The translations under genes were made by a program, and so were the position numbers. Below the pieces are notes generated by a model. It worked only from the letters and a program-made list of their open reading frames with translations. It was not told where the DNA came from and searched no databases. A DNA stretch of 64,000 bases. It comes from Medicago truncatula. Taxonomy: Eukaryota; Streptophyta; Magnoliopsida; Fabales; Fabaceae. Of this stretch, positions 11,434-23,133 are shown in pieces. Each line of letters begins with the position of its first letter. The first letter of the stretch is position 1. Where the stretch lies: the NCBI RefSeq assembly GCF_003473485.1, contig NC_053045.1:51688494-51752493 (forward strand). The letters run 5' to 3'.

Positions 11434-14400
11434 TCATGGACATCTCACATTCCTTCCAGGACCTCCATAATAAAAATAAGTTCCCCAAACATTATTTCTT
11501 CCCTCTTTTACATCATAGCAATTTGAATGATCAGCCAATTGGTGAATATTTGATAAAGGAAGCAAGTTATTGTCCCAATCAACTACTTGTAAGTTTCTAA
11601 AATAAGCTGCTTTTCTAAAACCTTCTCCTGAAAAATGCCCACTTCCCATTTGTGTGCCAGTGTGGTAGCCTCTTGAACGTGAATTCACAATTTCACCTCC
11701 AAATTGTACCATGCTTGCATGACTTCTCAAGTGACTAAACAAGTTTGCTGGCCAATATCCAACTAATAGCCCTGATCCAAATTCAAGCCACCAATGTCCA
11801 TGTTTTGGGTCCTATACATAAAAATACATAGTATATGTTATAACTAATTGTGTTCAAAGGGATCAAGATTAACAGTCAAGATACTAGAATTCAAACAGTC
11901 AGAACATTGGCGACCATTGGATCTAAATTAGATGGTTCGAATTTCAAGCTCGATATTTTAGATTTAAAAAAAAAAAATTCAAAATGTGTATATTTTGTAA
12001 AATGTATCTAAATTTTAACGGTCACCATGCATTGTCCGCATGAATACGGGATATCCCAACTGCAACAAGTCCATTTTCGTGTAAAAAAGTGTCTAAAATT
12101 TCACTAATATGTTACCATAGTTGCATAATAGAAAAATGAATCAACTCAATTACTAAAGTCTTGGGGTGATTTGGATGGATATGAAATATTTAGACACAAT
12201 ATAATGTTACACTAACATGTTTATATTTTGAAAACTATAGTAATTGAAGAATTTGAGAGAATGAGATACCGCGAAGATTCATGCCAACATAAGAAGATTG
12301 GTCCCCTTATGGGTCAATTAATTAATGTCTTATTATAAACTGCTTGTTAACCTTTTTTAATAATATTTTTGGAAGAAAGTATATATATTTAGGCTTTTGA
12401 AGCCAGTTACGGCAAAACCAAAGTTAAAAAGCAATGAGTTAGCCGTGAAATATTGCTTTATTAAAGGAAAAAACAGATAGGAACAGAGCTACCCCATGAG
12501 GGACACTCGTACATGAAAGAAAAAAAAAAGCCAGGGAATCTTCCATTTGAATAACACTAACACAAAGAAAATTTCAAAAGAATGGAGAATAGAAAAAGTA
12601 TACGAATTATTGCTTCAATTGGACACAAACTTTTTCAATTCTTAATGGACCATGCCTAACTTTATTTGTCAAGTTAAACAAGTTGTAAAATATAGCAAGT
12701 AACAATTTGAAAAGCAAAAAGCTAACAAATAACCTTCCAAATCCAAAGCATTAAGCCTTTTGTGTCAAGTAATATATGTATCACCAAGGCTTGAGATTGA
12801 ATGTGTGTCATGTGTCTGACACATGTCAAAGTCCGACATTGGCACCACATTGACGGTTGTAGTTACATTTAATTACTTTTATTTCTTAAATTATTATTGG
12901 TGTGTACATTATCATGTCTGGTGTTAGTGTCTATGAAATGATTTATATCAAGTAAAAGACCTAATTTTAACTCATTTGGGTTGGTATGGTGGTATTGACT
13001 TATGATCTGGGAGTGTGCTCCTCCTCAAAGTCTCAGGTTCAATTCTTCCAGTGTCAACTTAGGTGGGCTAATTTAGCTTTTTAAAAAACAACCTAATTTT
13101 CACCTGATTGGTGTTAAAATTGCATGGTGAAAAAAGAGGGAAGAAATACTCACTTTCCAAATCATTAAGCCAATATCAAATTGTCTTCCACTATAGAACG
13201 ATCTTGGGGAGATTGCTGCCCCTATTGCTATTCTATTGTTTGTTTGAATAAATCCAGAACATAGTAAATTGTAACATCCAGTTGCTTGATATGCATCCGT
13301 CTATCAAATTAAAATATCAAATATTTGTAAGATGTAAAAGGAAAGAATGAACTTAGAACTTACAAGCAAAGGAAAAGAAAAAGAAGCATGTAATACTTAC
13401 TGTCCAATAAGTAAAGAATCTTGGATAATTATCACCATATAACTCAGGACTTACCTGTAAGAAAATACATGCTATTATTAGTAATAGAAATTCAAACATT
13501 CATTAACATCTTCAAAATATTTGAAGAGTGGAAAATTAATAAAATAAGATAAGATAATAATTTTCAAAATAAATTTGGACATGCCTGCCATCCAGCTTCT
13601 AATGTATTAAGATCATTACCAAATGATCCAGCAATAACCCATATTTGTGATAAGCTGAATTCATATTGATCAGTTACCCTTGGTGTCCACACATTTATGC
13701 TTGCTTTTGCTCCATAGTATTGTTCTCCATTTACAAAAACAACTGCATGCTGCAATAACATGTATGTCAAAATTATTACTAAACATAGTTTTTTTTTTAC
13801 CAATTTTTTTTTCAGCTCCTAATGGAAATTTTGTTGTCACATTTTGATGCAAATAGGAGGCAAACTTTTGTTGTGGTGTCCCTTCAATGTTTTTTTTTTT
13901 TTTTTTAAATTCAATTTTTCAAAGTTTTCAACACATTTTCCATTAACAAATAGTAAAAATTTGTAAATTATAGGTACTAATACTAACCTCATGACCATTG
14001 CCTGTTGAGTCTCTCCGTACACCTCTTGGTTTTCTTCCAAATCTTCTTATGGAGCTTGCTCTAAGAAAATCTTGTTCTGTTGTTCTTCTGATTGGAACAG
14101 TTCCTTTAGGACATTCTTCACCAGAATCAATCCAAAGCTGAAAGTTATTTGTTGCATTTTCTCCATTCTTGTTGTACCCTTTTGGCCTTTCTGGTGGATC
14201 CTGTAAACCTTAAGCCTCTTACTCTTAAATTCATTTCAACCACTTTAATTATTACATAAAATAATAATAATAATAATACTTAGTCCTTTTTTAAGACTAT
14301 GATATGATAAAACATGTTACATTGGATGAAAATGTAATTACCAATGGTTTTTGTCCTTTGAGTAGTGGATGGTCAAAAGCTGGTTGTTGATGAGATATAA

Positions 14401-14980
14401 TACAATCTATCAAATCTCCATCTGGACTCTGCAACAAAAGTAAACAAATTCCAATTCATGTCCCTGAGATTCAGCCATTGTCGGTTCGATTCGTGAAAAA
14501 AAAATATTTAAAGGTAAAGAAAAATGCCTTAATTGTCTTGACGGGAAGCTTGTTGATTTTCTTCAAATGAGCTCTGATTCTCTTCAATTTATGCAATGCA
14601 ACATCTGGTCTAAAAGTTTGGTTAGCCTTGGAGTGAGATTGTACTTGTGATGAAGTTGAATTTGAGACAATGGGGTGTGACAAAATTGGACTAATTGAGG
14701 TAAAAAACAGAAGCAAAGTAACAAAAAGATGTAGAATAGGTGATAGAGTATTTAGGGAAGTAGAAGAAGACAATTTGAGGGAATGATTTAGTGAAGTAGT
14801 TGTTTGTTCTGAGACAACATGATTTTCTTGTTTGCATTGGTGTTGTCTTCTTGTGAGTTGAAATGAAAAAAATGAGTCTTTCATATATTTGTTTGTCCAA
14901 GAAACTGAATAATATCCTTTCATATCCATACAAAACAGAAGAACAATGCCAAGAAGAAAGCCTACCAAGTTTGTTTTCAA
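11434..14980 (-). CDS. Neprosin-domain (DUF239) protein, probable secreted peptidase-like protein
   Basis: Seven minus-strand exons: 14980-14528, 14428-14342, 14200-13988, 13749-13585, 13454-13401, 13300-13154, 11811-11434. All introns are phase 0 and the protein is 498 aa. A hydrophobic stretch (residues about 80-102, ending LSHP) looks like a signal peptide. Next comes the neprosin activation peptide ([21 protein letters not shown], then SPDGDLIDC), then the neprosin domain with [44 protein letters not shown] and a C-terminal Cys (NVRCP). Nepenthes neprosin is a Glu peptidase; I infer candidate glutamates in YEFSLSQIW and WWLEF, but activity is not shown. Introns 1 and 4 start GC instead of GT. 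The last intron (11812-13153) holds a SINE. The start is uncertain: some 80 residues precede the signal-like segment, which is unusual for the family. Confidence 0.88.
12959..13100 (+). mobile_element. SINE in intron 6 of the neprosin-domain gene
   Basis: The tRNA-like head includes AACTCATTTGGGTTGGTA (about 12969) and a B-box-like GGTTCAATTCTTCC (about 13028). The tail shares GTGGGCTAATTTAGC-type sequence with the SINE near 3.7 kb, so it is the same family. ACCTAATTTT at 12959-12968 and 13091-13100 forms a 10-bp direct repeat. It lies antisense to the host gene. Confidence 0.7.
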
Positions 14981-17031
14981 ACTATAAACAACCCTTCTTT
15001 TCTAACTGGTCCTCACTAGAGAGAGGGAGAGAGAGAGAATATAATGGTTTTAATATTTTGCACCCACACCATCAAAAACTTAAGTACTACCAGCACACAA
15101 AATAGACCCTGTGCACAGGTGGGGTTGCATTTTCCAAGTATTACTTTAATTTACCCTTCCAAAGGGTTGTGAGAAGCATCTAATCATCTCTAAAAAAAAA
15201 TGTAATCAAGAAACTAACATATCGATGTTGAATTTAAGTGTGAGTGGTTAAGTTTTATGTCGATCATGAATAAATTTGATATGTAAAAGCGATGATTTAT
15301 ATAACTAATGTCTTAAAATTTTAGATAGAGATATGATGTATTTAATACATCATAATACTTACACCTGGGCATTGGTTAAAGAAACAAATATAATAATACT
15401 TACATTGAAAGTCATGTATTTAATACATTAAAAACTTAAGAAGTGTCTTTTTTAACTTACAATTTTTTCTTTTGTCTTCCTTAATCAGGACACCGGTTAA
15501 CATGACCCAAAATAATAATACTCTCTTCATTTTTCAATAAGGGTGCTAATAAATCTAATTTAGATTATATATAGTCGTTACACCCTGCAACAATATAATT
15601 GTTACATGGTGCAACAATATCATTTTTGCCCTTTTCCACGGTCAAATTTAATATTGATTGTTGAATTAATTAGTTAGATTAATTCAACCATTAGTATTTA
15701 ACTTGATCGAGTTACATTTTTCTTTCTTTCATAAATTAGATATCCTCTACGCGCGATTGTAGAGATTAATCTTTTGAATCGTGTGAGATTCAAATGGACG
15801 GCAATTTTTTTTTAAGAATTTTAATGTTGTTGCATATCCAAGAACCAAAACTGAATTTGAATCCAAGACTATGATTAAGTTAGAAGAGACTCATAGCATC
15901 TCATCTAAACACCGTAGATCAAGCTACGTAACTTTTATAGTGTTAAACCAGTTAAACTTTTTTTCGTATGAAAAGAGTTTGGTCCAAATTTATTTGTCTT
16001 TTCACTCATGTAGAGTACACTTCAATTCAACTTTCATATGGGTATCGCTTCCAATATTGTAATCTATCTATTGATGGTTAAGATTTTTATTTATGTGCTG
16101 TCATCCTATACCATGTTCCAATGCTACGGAATAATTATGTGGCTCTCCCCCTGGTGATAGCTGCTTTCACTTTCCTCTACTCGTATTATTAATTGCAATT
16201 CATAATTTGATACTGCCCAAGATAAATCGACTTTATGATTATGGAGCTACCTCCACTGTAATATGCAACAAACATCAAAGCAACTTTTATTGGACCATGC
16301 CCAATAATTATATCAAATGGTACCAGGCAATGCATAAATAAATTACTAGTACGACTCTTTAAAGTATTGAAACAGATAGTAAGAAATGATAAATTGGAGT
16401 ACATATGATTAAATTCAATATAGATTTATTACTACCCTTAACTCATTTAGTAAAAATAAATTTATTCAAAATATAATATTTTTTAGAGTAATACTAACTT
16501 ATACCCTTAAGATATATGTTAAGGAATTCAAAAATAAAAATATTCTCTCAAGTTTTGTGCATTCTATTTAATACAAATTTAAAAATTAAATTCAATGCAC
16601 ACATTCCAACAAAAAATTACTATATTTAAGTCATTAACTTGTGCCTTAAGGAGACAAGTTAATTTTTCTCTATTTTTTTATTTTTGTAAGAGTGCATACA
16701 TACAAATAGAAAATATGCTTAATTGTACCTTCTTTTTCAAAACAACAAAAAAGTTTAAGAAAGAATAAAAAAACTTAATTTCAATTTTGGTCCTCCCTCC
16801 TTTCACTTTTTTATTTGGAGGATTATCTACTGATTTAAAATTTGACAGTTTTGAATTAAAAAAATTGATGATATTATATGTTTTAAATGACGTATCTCAT
16901 CATCACTTGGTGTCTCAAATACAATTGGGTCTCGAAAATACCTCGGTCTTCCCCCTATGGTAGGTCGTAGTAAAAAAGCCATTTTCTCTAACTTGAAGGA
17001 TCGAATTTGAAAAAAATGTCGCTCTTGGAGT

Positions 17032-17033
<2 letters not shown>
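14981..17033. other. Gene-free stretch; promoter side of the neprosin-domain gene
   Basis: A short (GA)n run at about 15014-15038 (CT-rich on the gene strand) sits some 35-60 bp upstream of the chosen start codon and could belong to its 5' UTR. The rest is AT-rich; the open frames at 15871-16062 and 16189-16404 show no domain. Confidence 0.4.

Positions 17034-17073
<40 letters not shown>
17034..17073. repeat. (CT)n microsatellite
   Basis: An uninterrupted run of CT dinucleotides about 40 bp long. It lies directly at the 5' end of the LINE coding fragment, so it may mark the truncation junction. Confidence 0.95.
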
Positions 17074-17078
<5 letters not shown>

Positions 17079-18649
17079 GGTGGGATAAACTGACTCTACA
17101 CAAAAGTCTTGGAGGCCTAGGCTTTCGTAATATGGAAATTTTTGACCAATCTATGCTCGGTAAGCAAAGTTGGAAACTCTTGACAGATTCTTCATCACTT
17201 TTCACTTGTGTTCTCAAAGCCAAATACTTCCCACGACAGGATTTCGTGGAGGCCCCTCTTGGTCATAATCCAAGCTACACTTGGAGAAGTCTTTGGAGTG
17301 CCCAACACTTAGTTACTTTGGGTCATAGATGGAAGATTGGTAATGGTACCAAAATTAATGTGTGGAATGTGCCTTGGGTACGCAACCTCCTATCTCTTAA
17401 ACCTTCCACTGCCCCACCCCCACCTTCCCATGAGGACCTAACAATTAGTCACTTGATGAGTCTGGGATCAATCTCTTGGGAACACACTCTTGTGCGCTCC
17501 TTATTTAATCACTCAAATGCTACTGCAATCCTTGCTACCCCTTTGTATTCTCGGTCTATAGAAGATTCTCGTGTATGGAATGCCATAATTGATGGTTCCT
17601 ATCCGATTAAATCCATGTATAGAATATGCATTGATCTTCTCCATGATTCCGCACCTTCAAATAATTCACATTGGCATTTCCTATGGAATTTCAGAGTGCG
17701 TCCTCGTGTTCGTGCTTTTATATGGCAAATAACACATCAATGCTTGCCCGCAAGGGTTCATCTCTCCAATTGTAGTATACCAGACAATGAATCTTGTGTC
17801 TCCTATGAACTCTTAGTGGAATCTCATATGCACATCTTCTTTGTTTGTTCCAAGGCTTTTGAATGCTCGTACCACATTGGAATTGGAAACATTATTCTAG
17901 ACCTGCTCCTTGGGGCACATAATTTATCTACCATGTTGTTTGACTTATTTCACAGGTTACATGACCGACCTCTGGCTGCCATGATTCTTTGGAGTTTGTG
18001 GAAGAGTCGTTATACCAAGCTTTGGGAGGCTACAAACACTTCACCCATCTTTAATGTCTCTCATGCTTATGATGTGCTCCACGAATGGAGCTGCATGTAA
18101 CGAGCTAAGTATCATGCAAGCCCCCAAGATCATCAATTGACGTGGACCAAGCCGCAGCCCGACCATATCAAATGCAATGTTGACACGGTCAATTTCAATA
18201 ATAACTTTATTACTGCTTACGATTTATGCTTTAGAGACTCAACGTGATCTCTATTATTAGGTAAATCCGACTACTTGAACTTATCTTCATCTGTCTTAGA
18301 AGCAGAATCCCTTGGTCTTCTCCACTCTCTCAAAATGGCAATGTCCAACAGTTTGCGTAATGTAATGTTTGAAACGGATAGCAAAACTTTGGTAACCACG
18401 TTTCAAGCTCCCAATGTTCCATGTAATGAATTTGGTGACTTAGTATCTGAATGTAAGAGTCTTTTGTCTAGTAATCCCGACTATGTAATGTCGTTTATCA
18501 AGAGGCAAGCAAATATGGTAGCTCATAGTATTGCTAGAGCTGCCTTATCTCATCCTAGCCCCCATATCTTTCATGATGTATCTTCTACTTGGTATTCCTT
18601 GATTATTAATGAAATGCAGTAACTCTGCTTTGCTTAAAAAAAAAAAAAA
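17074..18649 (+). mobile_element. 5'-truncated LINE (non-LTR retrotransposon), 3' end of ORF2
   Basis: One reading frame runs from the (CT)n tract to 18622 and encodes the plant LINE C-terminus: the zf-RVT region (LGGLGFRNMEIF, WRIGN-like WKIGNGTKINVW, HFLWNFRVRPRVRAFIWQ) and then an RNase H domain (KCNVD, EAESLGLLHSL, FETDS, HSIARAAL). Only two in-frame stops interrupt it, TAA at 18098-18100 and TGA at 18245-18247; there is no frameshift. In the zinc-binding motif the second Cys is Tyr (CVSY), so the copy is decayed. A 14-A tail (18636-18649) follows the last stop. The reverse transcriptase and endonuclease domains are absent. Not a host gene. Confidence 0.9.
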
Positions 18650-18850
18650 TTGACGTACCTGATAATGGAAAAAGATCAGGATCGATGGAATTCTAAACTA
18701 AAATCCCTTATTTATTTATTTTTTTTAAAAATGTCATATCATCCTATTTTAGACCAAATATTTGACAAATAGATTAAAACTGCCAAATTTTTAAATATGG
18801 ACATAAATTATACAAAGCGATAAAAATAGAAGGATCAGAACTAGAATAAA

Positions 18851-19319
18851 AAAATTAAAGGTTTAATTACCTTTTTGGTCCTCTAACTATTTAATTGGTA
18901 TCAGATTGGTCCTCTAACTAAAAATAGATTTATTTCGGTCCTCTAAGTTTCTCACTGTTACTACATTTAGTCCTTTATGTTAGTTTTATTCAAATAAACG
19001 TTAGGATTTGTGTTATGTGGGTATCTGATCTCCTATTTCACACATACATATAAACCATAACAGTTACAAATAATATCAGTCACTATTTAATCATAATATT
19101 TTAACAAGGCATAAGACCAAAATGATACTAATAAATAAAGTTAGAGGACCCACATAACACAAATCTTAACGTTTATTTGAATAAAACTAACAGAAAGGAC
19201 TAAATGTAATAACGGTGAGAAACTTATAGGACCGAAATAAATCAATTTTTAGTTAGAGGACCAATCTGATACCAATTAAATAGTTAGAGGACCAAAAAAA
19301 TGATTTAGCCAAAATTAAA
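18851..19319. mobile_element. MULE-type MITE with perfect 9-bp target duplication
   Basis: The element spans 18860-19310. Its two arms of about 163 bp (18860-19022, 19148-19310) are inverted copies containing GGTCCTCTAACTA and TTATTTGAATAAAACTAAC-type sequence, around a unique centre of about 125 bp. AAAATTAAA occurs directly outside both ends (18851-18859, 19311-19319); a 9-bp duplication is the mark of Mutator-like elements. It has no coding capacity. Confidence 0.85.
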
Positions 19320-19369
19320 TGACTAAAGACCGTATTACTAATACAAGACTACCGGTGCCCACTATCAGA

Positions 19370-19410
<41 letters not shown>

Positions 19411-21903
19411 ACCCCTAGTACTAGCAGTCTAGTACTAATGAGATGAAATAGGCAAATTATATGGTACATTCAATATATTTGAGTTTACCGGTACATCCAT
19501 TATTTAAATTAATAGTTAAATGAGTCGTTTTTTGAAGAATTTTTTTTTTTTATCATTTATAATTATAATAACTAAATCTTATTCATCAAGAGTGTCAACG
19601 AAATAATAATATTTTTTTTTTAATTTATAACTCATAATTAAGAACATTCATTGTTTTTTATGATAATATGTAAAGAAAAAAGTTACTATGATTCTTATAA
19701 ACAGTAAAATGATGTTTTTTTTCTTATGAAATGTTGTTCTATAAAATATAAATATTGACAAATAACTATTTACTATATAAAAAATGATCGTTAATTTATA
19801 AAATTAAGATGCAAGAGTACCGGTATACCTCATCTTATGAGGTGTACCGTAGAAATTACCAAGAAAATATTGTAAAGTAAGTTTAACAAAAATCATAGGA
19901 TAATAAACAAATTTTCATTTATTTATGGACCCATTAGTGTAAAATAAGTTGAGCGAATATAATATCAAGGTTAAATTATTGACTTTTGAGTTGTTGTCGG
20001 AATTGAAAGTAAATTTCATGAAAACTTACACGATGGTGATTGAATCAAACATTTTAATAATGAAAAATATTACATGAACATCCTTTATTCCTACATCTCA
20101 TTATACATTCCATGTATTAGAGATATTTTGATAAGTTCATCTCACAATCACACTTTATCTTCTATTTGTGTGGGATCCAAGTTGTCACGTGTCAGAATTT
20201 TATGTGGATGTAAAGGGTGTATTGCCACGTGGGGTGGTACATGTATCATCACTCTTTAATAATCAACCATGTGATTATCCATAAACTGCAAATTGCAATT
20301 GCAACACTCTAAAATGAGACATTTTTTCCCCTCTACCACAACAACACGTTTATTATACTAATTTATCTCCATTTACAACATCTATTATTTTGTTGGAAAC
20401 ACATTTATATATAAATTTATTGGGTAATCACTATTCTAGATTTCAAAATTATAAGAGTGAAACGGTTTTTTTTTTTTAAGGAAAGAGTGAAACGGTTAGA
20501 TCGCTCACATAAGAAAAATATCAAACTAACAGCTCAAATTAAATATCATTAATCCATTTTTTTTGTTGAAATCATTAACCAAATTACTATTAGAGATGGC
20601 GCTTGATTTTTAAGATAAAAATACATGTGATATTTATAGAAGAGAAAGATGAATGACCATGTAAAATAATCAATAATTGTGTAATGTCCAATCCGAATAG
20701 ACTTTATTGTTAGGGAGCATGTAATTTACGCACCACCAACACACATACACTGCTCTTAAATTGTCAATCTTCACCTGATTAAGATCAGACAGTGATCCGC
20801 TGACCTAATCGTAAATTGTTCGACGAATTTAATGGATTTTTCACTCGTTTTTCTTGAAACCCTTGCTATAAAAGAACATCTAGACTAAAGATAAAAATTC
20901 ATATCGTTAAACCAATTACTTACCTCGGTCAAAAATTGACTTGATTGAATGAGTGTTTGTATAGTATAACAAACTCCATCGAGAAATTCAATCATCTTCT
21001 TTTATCGCATTCTTATCAATATTGGTCATCGATCTTGATCCACCTCAAATCAAATCATAATACTTATTCCTTCACCACACAATTTTAATAACTATTCCCT
21101 CCATTCTTTTTTTTTTTTTTTTTTTAAAAAAACTATTCCCTCCATTCTATGAGAAGTGTTGTTAAAATTAATCATTTTTTAGTTTATTGTCAAATTAATA
21201 GCGTGTGGATAATTACCTGTTATCAGACACTATGCACTTATTTTTATTTCTTTTTTGGTGATCGACACTATGCACTTAATACTAGATAGAAACATGGACA
21301 AATTTGGTACAAAAATAAAAACAGAAACATGGACAAATTTGTTTAATTGTTGCTTTCACTACTTTATTTATAAGTTTCTTAATTTGTGATAAAACATTCA
21401 ATGACGTTTATTTTTGGATTGAGTGAGTAAATCAAGATGTGAAGTTAGCTTAATGGTTAGGACTAAGGAGTATTTACCTATTTTTCACAATACAAAGACC
21501 AAGTTTAGCTGAGTAGTTTGACGTAAGAAATACCGTTAAGTTAACTGATGTCAATGGACGGTCAAAGGAGTCAATGTACTGTGTACCGACGGATGACAAT
21601 TCATATAACTGATGTGGGCCCCGGAGGCTCTGTTTTAGCCAGTCCTTTGAGAATTAAATAGGTCGTTTGTTACATACTGTACTCTTTTTCTTTTTTTGGT
21701 AAAAATTACTACTCCTCTATTACTTGGTAAAATATTGTTTACTTTAAAAGGAATTTTTTTTTTGAGGGAAAGAGGAAAATATTTTTAAAACCAACAAAGT
21801 CGAGATTACATACTCAACCAAATTTTACGATTTAATTAATCAAAGTTCGAATTTTAATTTGTTTCACTCCGGCCAAACTCAAATACTATCTCTTATGTCT
21901 ATT
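19320..21903. other. Gene-free AT-rich stretch with poly(A) tract
   Basis: A run of 35 A (19373-19407) may be a retrotransposon tail or simple sequence. The remainder is AT-rich, with no open frame that matches a known domain. Confidence 0.4.
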
Positions 21904-22850
21904 ATAACTCACGGTGTCATTTAACATGGGAAATGATACTTTTTTTCCATCATAGAAAAGTGTTTTATAATTATTGGATCATATAAAGAACACACTATTA
22001 CTATAGCCTCTTAACACTGGATTTTTATATTACTATCTTTTCCAACCACTCTATCTCACATGTCTCTCTCACCCACCATCTTTATCAATTTTGTCAGTTA
22101 TCATTATGAATTTACAATCTGGGTTTATAATATGTTCAAGTCCCACGATGTTCATTAACATTATTGCTAGTTGTTTGCTCCTCGGTACAAATAGTTCAAC
22201 ATATTAGTCACACAAAAATATAGCCAAGCAACCTACACGACATAATAACAAAATAAAATAAATAAAACATTGAGATTTTTCAAATACATAAATGTCGATC
22301 ATCATAACATTCAAAAAAAGCCCCACAACCAATAATATAAAATTAGGGAAAACAAAAACAAACCCATAATTACAAACCCTCCAAAATAAATACCCAAATA
22401 AAAAAATTCAAAATTTCCTTGCTTTTCACCGTTTTTTTTTCTTCAAATACAGTGAAGCTTGTTGTGGTGGTTTTCCAGATACGAATTTATTTTGTTGTTG
22501 TGATGTTCCAGATCTCAACTTTTAGGAAGAAAAGATTGGTGAAGATGAATGATTTGTTTGAAGAACACATAAATGAATGAATGAAGATGAATAGCTGGGT
22601 TTCACATTAGATTCATTTCTCTTTATTTTGATTCAAGAATATTTTTGAAGGGAAAAATAAATTGAGATGAAATTTTCATAGGGTGACGATAATAAACTAA
22701 GTTGTTAAGGTTAAAGATTATGTGAAAAAAATAGAGTGTGGATAGACTATAGTAATAATGGTGGTACTACTCAATCTAATGGTTAAGAAAAGACTTTCCC
22801 ATGGTGGAAAAGAAGTATCATTTCTCAGGTTAAATGGCACCATAACTCAC
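21904..22850. mobile_element. Non-autonomous MULE-type element, 929 bp, 9-bp target duplication
   Basis: The element spans 21913-22841. Terminal inverted repeats start GGTGTCATTTAAC at the left and end GTTAAATGGCACC at the right. They stay similar for over 50 bp (GAAATGATACTT, then TTCCATCAT/TTCCACCAT). ATAACTCAC sits outside both ends (21904-21912, 22842-22850), a perfect 9-bp duplication. The interior has a gene-like, G/T-rich segment (about 22440-22560) but no transposase. It is either a deletion derivative or a carrier of captured sequence. Confidence 0.85.
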
Positions 22851-22948
22851 ACCGGTGCCAATAAAGTTGATTCATTCATCCTAAACCTTTCACCAAATAT
22901 TGATTTAGTGTTCAAATGTCTTTTACATGTACACCCCCTCCAAACATT

Positions 22949-23133
22949 GGGTAGCATTTAAGTAACATTGGGATGCTAATGTTATCTGATATTGGTCAAC
23001 TACAATGTCATAAGTGTACAAAAAGATAAAAAAAATCCTTGTGAAAGAGAAAAAAAAGTCACTTACATTGTGGTTGACCAATGTCACATTATGTCACATG
23101 ACATTGGCATCCCAATATCACCATGTGCTACCC
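22949..23133. mobile_element. Small inverted-repeat element (MITE)
   Basis: The left end GGGTAGCATTT and right end CATGTGCTACCC are inverted, with inner inverted blocks ACATTGGGATGC / GGCATCCCAATAT and TTGGTCAACTACAATGT / ACATTGTGGTTGACCAAT. The flanks CCAAACATT and CCGAACACC are only partly alike, so no clean target duplication can be claimed. Confidence 0.7.

Noticed and set aside
13670..14040. Overlapping minus-strand frames starting inside neprosin introns
   Set aside because: They mix intron with exon 3/4 sequence in other frames; the spliced model explains the region.
17030..18622. Possible host gene with RNase H domain
   Set aside because: Domain order, in-frame stops, A tail and truncated start identify a LINE remnant.
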